64,000 nt of DNA from Lachnospiraceae bacterium (GTDB taxonomy: Bacteria; Bacillota; Clostridia; Lachnospirales; Lachnospiraceae). Below the pieces are notes generated by a model that saw only the letters and a program-made list of their open reading frames with translations, was not told the DNA's origin and searched no databases. The stretch is taken from positions 1 through 64,000 of the forward strand of contig JAFRRD010000012.1 in assembly GCA_017428265.1 (NCBI GenBank). The letters are read 5' to 3'. This document shows positions 47,918-54,175 of the stretch, piece by piece; position 1 is the stretch's first letter, and every line of letters starts with the position of its first letter. Both the position numbers and the translations under genes were made by a program.

Positions 47918-47956
47918 AAAAACGGATCGCCGTGATATTCCGGCGATCCGTTTTAC
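47918..47956. terminator. bidirectional rho-independent terminator
   Basis: AAAACGGATCGCCG (47919-47932) pairs perfectly with CGGCGATCCGTTTT (47941-47954) around an 8-base loop. It separates the convergent TIR and iscU genes. Confidence 0.9.
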
Positions 47957-47968
47957 TGATTGGCTTTT

Positions 47969-48358
47969 TTATTCGTCGATCGAGATCCCTGTCCTTGACT
48001 GGTAGTCCTCCAGAGCGGCCTTGATGGCTTCCTCGGCGAGCACGCTGCAGTGCATCTTGTAGTCGGGCAGACCGTCCAGGGCCTCCGCGACCGCCTTGTT
48101 GGTGAGCTGCCGCACTTCCTTCACCGGCTTGCCCTTGATGAGCTCGGTCGCCATGGAACTGGAGGCGATGGCGCTGCCGCAGCCGAAGGTCTCGAATTTG
48201 ACATCCTCCACGATCCCGTTTTCGATCTTCAGGTACATTTTCATGATATCGCCGCACTTCGCGTTGCCGACCTCGCCGATCCCGTTGGCGTCCTCGATCA
48301 CGCCGACGTTGCGCGGATTGCGGAAATGATCCATCACTTTTTCACTGTATAATGCCAT
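47969..48358 (-). CDS. iscU: Fe-S cluster assembly scaffold protein IscU/NifU-like
   Basis: Scaffold on which Fe-S clusters are built from sulfur supplied by the cysteine desulfurase. The three ligand cysteines C35 (with D37), C60 and C104 are in the IscU pattern (AKCGD, GCGSA, HCSVLAEEA). 129 residues. ATG 48358 is chosen for its SD (GAGGAGGT) over an ATG three codons upstream. It starts 13 bases after the iscS stop. Confidence 0.94.
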   Translation of the reverse strand: MALYSEKVMDHFRNPRNVGVIEDANGIGEVGNAKCGDIMKMYLKIENGIVEDVKFETFGCGSAIASSSMATELIKGKPVKEVRQLTNKAVAEALDGLPDYKMHCSVLAEEAIKAALEDYQSRTGISIDE

Positions 48359-48371
48359 TCGGCCCACCTCC

Positions 48372-49553
48372 TCAGAGAATGAATTCTTTTTTGCCGGCCA
48401 CGAGGTCCCGCCAGATCGGCGAGAAGCCGCGCAGATATGTCACGACATCTTTCACGGCGGCGATGATCTCGTCGATCTGCGCCTCGGTGATGTCCTCGCC
48501 GATGGAAAGGCGGAGCGACCCGTGAGCGACGTCGTGCACGCGGCCGATGGCAAGCAGCACGTGGCTCGGGTCAAGCGAGCCCGAAGTACAGGCGCTCCCG
48601 GAGGAAGCACAGATGCCCTTATCGTCCAGAAGGAGCAGCAGAGACTCGCCTTCGATGCCCTCAAAGCAGAAATTGACGTTCCCGGGCAGGCGCTTTTCGG
48701 CGTCGCCGTTCAGGGCGCTGTGCGGGATCTGCTTAAGGCCTTCGATCAGGCGGTCCCGCATCGCCGTCATGTGCGCCGCATTTTCCGCCATGTGTCCGGC
48801 GGTCTCCTGCAGCGCGGCGGCCATCGCGGCTACGGCGGGGACGTTCTCGGTCCCGGCGCGTTTGCCGCGTTCCTGTGCACCGCCCTCAATGAGGTTCGTC
48901 AGCGGAACGCCCTTTCTCGCATAAAGGAAGCCGACGCCCTTGGGCCCGTGGAACTTGTGCGCGGAAGCGGAGAGAAGGTCGAAACCGTCCTCGGCATTCA
49001 CCGGGATGTGGCCGAGCGCCTGCACGGCGTCCGTGTGGAAGAGCACGCCCTTTTCTTTGCAGATCGCCGCGATCTCCCGGATGGGCTGGATGGTCCCGAT
49101 CTCATTGTTCGCATACATGACCGAGACGAGGCAGGTATCCTCCCGGATGGCCGCTTCGACCTCGGCCGGGACCACCAGGCCGTTTTCATGCACGTCCAGC
49201 AGGGTGACCGCAAAGCCTTCCTTTTCCAGTGCCTTCAGCGTGTGCAGGACGGCGTGGTGCTCGAAGGCGGTGGAAATGATGTGCATCTTTCCCTTCCGGC
49301 GCCCGAAGGCGGCGGCGGAGCGGAGCGCCTGATTGTCGGCCTCGCTCCCGCCGGAGGTAAAATAGATCTCGCGGGGTTCGGCGCCGATCACGGCGGCGAT
49401 GTCCTCGCGGGCTTTCTCCAGGATCTCTTTCGCCCTCTGGCCGTGCGAATAGAGGCTGGACGCATTCCCCCAGCCTTCCTCCAGCATGGATACCATGGTA
49501 CGGACAGCCGCCTCGCTCATCTTGGTCGTTGCGGCATTATCGGCATAGATCAT
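48372..49553 (-). CDS. iscS: cysteine desulfurase (IscS/NifS)
   Basis: PLP enzyme that takes sulfur from cysteine for Fe-S clusters. The PLP lysine is K200 in SASAHKFHGPKG, and the persulfide cysteine C322 lies in SSGSACTSG. The N-terminal YADNAATT and the H-T-D-A-V-Q PLP-ring segment are canonical. 393 residues. It heads the iscS-iscU operon, divergent from the Rrf2 regulator, with a promoter at 49587-49615 overlapped by an operator-like palindrome. Confidence 0.95.
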   Translation of the reverse strand: MIYADNAATTKMSEAAVRTMVSMLEEGWGNASSLYSHGQRAKEILEKAREDIAAVIGAEPREIYFTSGGSEADNQALRSAAAFGRRKGKMHIISTAFEHHAVLHTLKALEKEGFAVTLLDVHENGLVVPAEVEAAIREDTCLVSVMYANNEIGTIQPIREIAAICKEKGVLFHTDAVQALGHIPVNAEDGFDLLSASAHKFHGPKGVGFLYARKGVPLTNLIEGGAQERGKRAGTENVPAVAAMAAALQETAGHMAENAAHMTAMRDRLIEGLKQIPHSALNGDAEKRLPGNVNFCFEGIEGESLLLLLDDKGICASSGSACTSGSLDPSHVLLAIGRVHDVAHGSLRLSIGEDITEAQIDEIIAAVKDVVTYLRGFSPIWRDLVAGKKEFIL

Positions 49554-49586
49554 CGGATCTGTTCTCCTTTCGTCATTCGCAGCATC

Positions 49587-49615
49587 ATTATACGACTTAT
49601 TGCCTACTGAGTCAA
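49587..49615 (-). promoter_or_regulatory. sigma-A promoter for iscS-iscU
   Basis: On the minus strand TTGACT (49615-49610), 17 bases, TATAAT (49592-49587). The -35 lies inside the palindrome 49603-49619, so a bound regulator would block polymerase. Confidence 0.85.
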
Positions 49616-49619
49616 TAGG
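49603..49619. promoter_or_regulatory. operator-like palindrome over the iscS promoter
   Basis: CCTACTGAGTCAATAGG has arms CCTA/TAGG with near-symmetric interior. A related CCTACTTACCTACT lies over the iscR promoter, so both are candidate binding sites for the Rrf2 protein encoded here. Confidence 0.6.
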
Positions 49620-49659
49620 TGAATAAGACCGATCCTCCCGTATTTTGGGCAGAAACGGC

Positions 49660-49688
49660 TTGATTTGCCTACTTACCTACTGTATAAT
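49660..49688 (+). promoter_or_regulatory. sigma-A promoter for the Rrf2 gene with operator-like spacer
   Basis: TTGATT (49660-49665), 17 bases, TATAAT (49683-49688). The spacer (49666-49682) contains CCTACTTACCTACT, two CCTACT half-sites, which suggests autoregulation. Confidence 0.75.
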
Positions 49689-49717
49689 TAGAGAAAGTGT
49701 GCGAAGGGAGGCCTGCC

Positions 49718-50119
49718 ATGATCTCGACGAGGGGACGGTACGCGATCCGTGTGATGATCGATCTGGCCGAAAACGACAGCGGGAAATACATCCCGCTGAA
49801 GGATATTGCGGAAAGACAGGAGATCTCGAAGAAATACCTCGAGATCATCATGAAGGATATGGTCGCGGGAGGCCTCGTGGCCGGTGCGAGCGGCAAGGGC
49901 GGCGGGTATAAACTCTGCCGCAGGCCGGAAGACTATCCGGTCGGCGAGATCATCGAACTGATGGAAGGACCGCTGGCGCCTGTGGCCTGCCTGGCCGGCG
50001 GGGCAGCCGAGTGCCCGCGCGCGGCGCAGTGCGAAACGCTCCCGCTGTGGGCGGAGTACGACAAACTGACGCACGATTTCTTCTACGGCAAACGCCTGAG
50101 CGACCTGCTCGCAAAATGA
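49718..50119 (+). CDS. iscR: Rrf2 family regulator (IscR-like)
   Basis: A 133-residue winged-helix regulator, probably the Fe-S-sensing controller of the adjacent iscSU operon. The N terminus MISTRGRYAIRVMIDLA and the recognition segment ISKKYLEIIMKDM are typical, and three cysteines (C91, C99, C105) are placed for a 2Fe-2S cluster, with C-x7-C-x5-C instead of the E. coli spacing. ATG 49718 follows SD GGGAGG. IscR, CymR and NsrR share the family; position beside iscS favours IscR. Confidence 0.88.
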   Translation: MISTRGRYAIRVMIDLAENDSGKYIPLKDIAERQEISKKYLEIIMKDMVAGGLVAGASGKGGGYKLCRRPEDYPVGEIIELMEGPLAPVACLAGGAAECPRAAQCETLPLWAEYDKLTHDFFYGKRLSDLLAK

Positions 50120-50160
50120 ACACACATCCTGCTGCGGCTGCAGTCTAAGCCGCTGCGATC

Positions 50161-51060
50161 ATGAGCAATAAAACATATAAAACAAAAGCCTTACTGGCTG
50201 CGGTCGTCAGCCACGTCTTCTGGGGCTTCAGCTTCATGGCTTCCCGGACGGCACTGGATCATGTGACGGTCTTTCAGCTGATCAGCCACCGTTTCCTGCT
50301 GGCCTTTCTGGCCATGAACCTGCTGCTGCTTACCCGCCGCTTCCGTCTGGATCTGAAACACAAACCCTGGGGCATGCTGCTTCTTCTGGGACTGATGGAG
50401 CCGGTCATTTACTTTATCGGTGAAACCTACGGGCTCCTGCATTCCAACACGATCTTTTCCGGTGTGATGATCGCGATGATCCCCATCGTCGCCACGCTGG
50501 CCGCCTGGCCGATCCTGAAGGAAAGACCCACGGCGGGCCAGCTCATATTCAGCTGCATTTCCGTGGGCGGCGTGATCGGGATCGGGCTGCTGAGCAGCGA
50601 TTCCGGTGCGCTGGACCTGATCGGACTGATCGGACTGATCATCGCCGTGGCCTCGGCCGCCGGGTATTCGCTGATCAGCCGCTCCCAGTCAGCGCGTTTT
50701 TCGCCTTTTGAGCGCTGCTACATGATGATGGCGCTCGGAGCAGCGGTGTTCACGCCGCTGGCTTTCGCGCAGACAAAAGGGAGCCTCGGCGATTACCTTG
50801 CGCCCTTCCGGGAGCCGGAATATACCGCCGCGGTCCTGTATCTGGTCCTCTTTGCCTCTGTCGTCTGCTTTTTCCTTTCCGGCTATTCGCTGACGTATTT
50901 AAGCGTCGCCGAAGAGAGTGTCTTCAGCAACCTGACCACGGCAGTCTCGGTCTTTGCCGGCGCCGTGCTCCTGCACGAGCCCTTCTCTTGGGTGAGTCTC
51001 GTGATGTGCGTGCTGATCCTTGTCGGTATCTGGGGCGTGCAGAAGACCGCGCCAAAATAA
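50161..51060 (+). CDS. DMT superfamily transporter (EamA domains)
   Basis: A 299-residue membrane protein of about ten helices with two EamA repeats, a metabolite-exporter family (RhaT/YdcZ-like). Substrate unknown. It follows the Rrf2 gene by 41 bases in the same direction, but there is no clear SD before the ATG, so expression may be low or depend on coupling. It ends before a strong terminator. Confidence 0.88.
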   Translation: MSNKTYKTKALLAAVVSHVFWGFSFMASRTALDHVTVFQLISHRFLLAFLAMNLLLLTRRFRLDLKHKPWGMLLLLGLMEPVIYFIGETYGLLHSNTIFSGVMIAMIPIVATLAAWPILKERPTAGQLIFSCISVGGVIGIGLLSSDSGALDLIGLIGLIIAVASAAGYSLISRSQSARFSPFERCYMMMALGAAVFTPLAFAQTKGSLGDYLAPFREPEYTAAVLYLVLFASVVCFFLSGYSLTYLSVAEESVFSNLTTAVSVFAGAVLLHEPFSWVSLVMCVLILVGIWGVQKTAPK

Positions 51061-51105
51061 CTGACCCTGTCTGCACAAAAAGTATATACGCATTCACAAA
51101 AAGAA

Positions 51106-51135
51106 AAAAGCCGCGGGCAGCCCGCGGCTTTTGGT
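51106..51135. terminator. bidirectional rho-independent terminator
   Basis: GCCGCGGG (51110-51117) pairs with CCCGCGGC (51121-51128) around CAG, with an A run on the left and TTTT on the right. It separates the convergent DMT and XRE genes. Confidence 0.9.
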
Positions 51136-51136
51136 T

Positions 51137-51742
51137 TTACCTTTCCTTCCGGCCCCATTTCCGGAGTGTGAGTGCCAGGACGATGCCGAAGATCAGGATC
51201 AGGGCTCCAATGATCATGACGAAGCCTGAAATAGTCCAGAAACCGGAAAGAGCGCTCTGCCTGATGGTATTGAAGCCTTGTTCATATATGCCGGGCATCG
51301 AGTTCATAATGAAATTCTTCGCCATGACCCGCATCAGGATGCCGAAGCCGGTAAACAGTGCGCCGCCGGCAGCAACAAAGAGGCCGTAGATCCAGCCGTA
51401 TTTCTTCACGGCTTTCAGGACGAAACCCGGCAGACGGTCGAGCCAGTCGGGATAGGTCTTTGCTTCGGGGGCAGGGGCGCCGGCTTCCGCGCTGCGGGCC
51501 TCTCTCCCGGAAAAGCCTGCTGCATCGTAAAATCCCTCCTCGGGGGCCGCATCCGACAGCAGCCAGTCTGTTGTGACGTGCAGGACTTCAGCCAGCTGGG
51601 GCAGCTTCGAGATCTCGGGATTAGCCTCGCCGGTCTCCCATTTGGAGACGGACTGGCGGGAAACGCCAAGCGCATCGGCCAGGTCGATCTGGCTCATCCC
51701 GGCCCGTTTTCTGCTGTACATGATCTTTTCGCCTAATTTCAT
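51137..51742 (-). CDS. XRE family regulator with C-terminal membrane segments
   Basis: A 201-residue protein. The N-terminal HTH_3 domain (about 4-60: RKRAGMSQIDLADALGVSRQ and VSKWETGE) is followed by a linker and two hydrophobic segments (about 120-145 and 170-195), so it is probably membrane-bound. ATG 51742 has SD GGAGGTGACC. An 11-bp inverted repeat lies just upstream (51787-51833) and could be its operator. Targets unknown. Confidence 0.87.
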   Translation of the reverse strand: MKLGEKIMYSRKRAGMSQIDLADALGVSRQSVSKWETGEANPEISKLPQLAEVLHVTTDWLLSDAAPEEGFYDAAGFSGREARSAEAGAPAPEAKTYPDWLDRLPGFVLKAVKKYGWIYGLFVAAGGALFTGFGILMRVMAKNFIMNSMPGIYEQGFNTIRQSALSGFWTISGFVMIIGALILIFGIVLALTLRKWGRKER

Positions 51743-51786
51743 ATCGGTCACCTCCATGGCCCTATCGTACCGCCCTGAAAGTTGGC

Positions 51787-51833
51787 AAAGCAACCAACCG
51801 GTGCCTTGAATATTGTCACCTATTGGTTGCTTT
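51787..51833. repeat. 11-bp inverted repeat between esterase and XRE genes
   Basis: AAAGCAACCAA (51787-51797) and TTGGTTGCTTT (51823-51833) are perfect arms; an inner GGTG/CACC can extend the stem. On the minus strand it lies downstream of the esterase stop and upstream of the XRE start, so it may be a terminator-like hairpin, an XRE operator, or both. Confidence 0.6.
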
Positions 51834-51846
51834 TTCCATGACTGGC

Positions 51847-53178
51847 TCAGAGTGGGCCTTTATCCTTCAGGAAAGAGTGGTATTCCTTCCGCCGGCAGGC
51901 CATCGGGGAAATGAGCCCGTCGCTCACGCCGTCGAGCAGGCGGAACTTTTTCTGTCCCTTGGCGACCGCGGGCCAGGCCGGAAGGCCGCCGCCGTTCGGG
52001 TCGCCGGCCTTCACAAACTGCGCCACGTACTGCACCATCTGATCCTTCAGCGCGAAGTCCACGTCCTCAAAGGGCCGCCAGCAGCGGTCCATGTTGCCGA
52101 ACATGTACCAGAGGTCGCAGCCGTGGAAGGCCTTGTAGCTTTCGCCCGGGAGCGTCCGGTCGAACATGTAGCCCCAGACCGGCGCCTTGCCCTGCCGGGC
52201 ATGCTGCATCGCCCAGCCGAGGGCCATCTCGTAGATGATATAAGGCATGAAATCCTGTGAGGTGACGCCCACGATCATCGGGATGTCCAGATAGGAACCT
52301 TCCTTCGCGACGTCCTGCGGCAGCTTCGGGATGACCGTGCCGTCGATGGACGGCTGCACGGCCTGGAAGCTCCAGTGTTCGCGGGACTCGTCGTACCAGG
52401 CATTCCAGATCTTCTCCGGCGGCAGCGCCTTGAATTCTTCGGTGGTCTCCGCGCCCGCCCGCTTTCTGACGTTGGCCCAGAAGGGCAGGGACTGCTCCTT
52501 CGTCCAGGGCTTCGTCAGCTTCGGGACCATGCCCGCGCCGGACATGCAGACCGCGCCTTTCACGATGCCCGAGAGCGTCTGCGTATACATCAGGTCCATG
52601 ATCGACATCGCGCCGGCGGACTGGCCCATGATCGTGATCCTCTCCGGATCGCCGCCGAAGTCCGCAATGTGTTCTTTGATCCATTTCAGGCCGAAGATCA
52701 TGTCGTGAAAGCCGTAGTTCCCGCCCTCATACAGCGAAAAAACGTTCAGGCGGTAGCCGAGGGACACGTAGACGATGCCGTGCTTTGCGTACTCCCTGCA
52801 GTCGCCGTAGGGCAGCTCGCCGACGGTTCCGGTTTCGAAGCCGCCGCCGTGGATGAAGACCAGCACGGGCTGATCCTTTGCCCCCTTCGCCGCGACGATG
52901 TTCAGGATCATGGGCGATTCGGTGAAGTGAAACTCCCGGTCGCTGCGGAATTCCTTATGATAAAAGGCGTCCGGCCCCGAACTTTCGTCGCGGAAGGCCA
53001 GATACTGCCAGCAGTCGGTCTCCGGGCGCGTCGCATCGAATTCCTCCCATTTCGGATAGGGCTTCGGCAGCTCGAAGCGCTCGGTCACGGCATAGGGGAT
53101 GCCCCTGAAGAAGCATACGCCGTCATTCTCCGTTCCGGTCACCCGGCCGAGGCCGGTCCCGATCGTGATCAGGCTCAT
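51847..53178 (-). CDS. carboxylesterase family protein (alpha/beta hydrolase, type B)
   Basis: A 443-residue serine esterase with no signal peptide, hence cytoplasmic. The oxyanion loop is HGGGF (110-114) and the nucleophile S187 lies in GQSAG (185-189). It matches the type B carboxylesterase/para-nitrobenzyl esterase pattern; the N terminus (GRVTGTENDGVCFFRGIPYA) is the usual start of that family. The natural ester is unknown. The adjacent O-acetylation genes raise the possibility of a deacylase, but the cytoplasmic location argues against action on the same polymer. Confidence 0.9.
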   Translation of the reverse strand: MSLITIGTGLGRVTGTENDGVCFFRGIPYAVTERFELPKPYPKWEEFDATRPETDCWQYLAFRDESSGPDAFYHKEFRSDREFHFTESPMILNIVAAKGAKDQPVLVFIHGGGFETGTVGELPYGDCREYAKHGIVYVSLGYRLNVFSLYEGGNYGFHDMIFGLKWIKEHIADFGGDPERITIMGQSAGAMSIMDLMYTQTLSGIVKGAVCMSGAGMVPKLTKPWTKEQSLPFWANVRKRAGAETTEEFKALPPEKIWNAWYDESREHWSFQAVQPSIDGTVIPKLPQDVAKEGSYLDIPMIVGVTSQDFMPYIIYEMALGWAMQHARQGKAPVWGYMFDRTLPGESYKAFHGCDLWYMFGNMDRCWRPFEDVDFALKDQMVQYVAQFVKAGDPNGGGLPAWPAVAKGQKKFRLLDGVSDGLISPMACRRKEYHSFLKDKGPL

Positions 53179-53206
53179 GGTTTTCTCCTTAAATATTTAA
53201 AGAATC

Positions 53207-53236
53207 AAAAAGGGAAAGCCGGCGCTTTCCCTTTCG
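53207..53236 (-). terminator. rho-independent terminator
   Basis: AAAGGGAAAGC (53209-53219) pairs perfectly with GCTTTCCCTTT (53224-53234), loop CGGC. On the minus strand it follows the SGNH gene and is preceded and followed by A/T runs. It ends the second acetylation operon before the esterase gene. Confidence 0.85.
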
Positions 53237-53238
53237 TT

Positions 53239-54147
53239 TTATTTCTGTCCGCTTTTCGAAAGTATGTAATCGTAGATCTTCTGGTTGGTCGCGGCATCGT
53301 AGTTGAAGCCGTCGGACGTGGTATAGCCGATGCTTTCGATATAGGAGACCAGGTCGATATACAGCGTGTAGTTGGTGTGAGAAAAAACGTAGCTCATAAA
53401 GGATTTCAGCGAACTAAGGTATTTATCAACGTCTGAGACACCGGACGGCTTTTTGCCGTCTCCGCCGACCGGACCGTAGGAAAGAATGTAGAAGGTGATG
53501 TTCGGATACTTGTCGGTCAGTTTGTTCAGCTCGGCCGCATATTTATCCCCGGACGTGTAATTCTTGGAAGACCATGTCTGTGCGACATCACTGGCGCCGA
53601 GCGACCAGTAGACCACGTCGACCTGGTGCGAAGCGGCAAAGGTATTGAATGCGGGAATGGCTGTGTTGACCATCCAACTGTAGCCTGCACCCCAGCTGCA
53701 GATGAAATAGTCATGGTCAGAGTCGATCTTGGCGCCGTCATGGATCCCGGCGAAGCGGGAATCGCCGATCCAGACGCGGTAGCCGGCGGAGGCTGACTTT
53801 GTCGGCTCTTCGGTCATTTCCGGCTCTTCGGTGGCTTCGGTCGGCTCTTCCGTACTTTCCTCTTCAGTGGGAACAGCAGCTTCCGGCGTTTCCGCAGTCT
53901 CCGAACTTACCGTGTTTTCCGAGGCTTTCGTGCTTTCTGCTGCAGCATCACTGCTCTCGGCCGGGGCTTCCGTACTTCCCTGCGTGGGTGTCAGTATTTT
54001 ATCGGGATCCAGATCGGGGATACCGATTGCCGGAAGCGTGCCGACTGATGTCTGCGGACCGTTGCCGCAGGCACAAAGAAGCAGGGCCAGCAGGAGCGCC
54101 GGCAGTATCCGTATGATCCAAAAAGCTCTTTTATGATGAAATCTCAT
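53239..54147 (-). CDS. SGNH/GDSL-type hydrolase lipoprotein
   Basis: A 302-residue secreted protein. The signal peptide ends in a lipobox-like LCAC (lipid cysteine C27), followed by a ~90-residue Ser/Thr/Glu-rich linker and an SGNH domain (about 122-302) with block I WIGDSRFAG (nucleophile S130). The block V Asp-x-x-His pair cannot be placed with confidence. It is the last gene of the MBOAT/DHHW cluster and probably acts on, or transfers, acyl groups of the same surface polymer. Confidence 0.85.
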   Translation of the reverse strand: MRFHHKRAFWIIRILPALLLALLLCACGNGPQTSVGTLPAIGIPDLDPDKILTPTQGSTEAPAESSDAAAESTKASENTVSSETAETPEAAVPTEEESTEEPTEATEEPEMTEEPTKSASAGYRVWIGDSRFAGIHDGAKIDSDHDYFICSWGAGYSWMVNTAIPAFNTFAASHQVDVVYWSLGASDVAQTWSSKNYTSGDKYAAELNKLTDKYPNITFYILSYGPVGGDGKKPSGVSDVDKYLSSLKSFMSYVFSHTNYTLYIDLVSYIESIGYTTSDGFNYDAATNQKIYDYILSKSGQK

Positions 54148-54175
54148 GAGATACCTCTGTCACGGTTCGGTATTT

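Noticed and set aside
45291..51060. A defence island around the TIR gene
   Set aside because: Neighbours are an MFS transporter and housekeeping Fe-S assembly genes; no restriction, toxin-antitoxin or other defence genes were seen.
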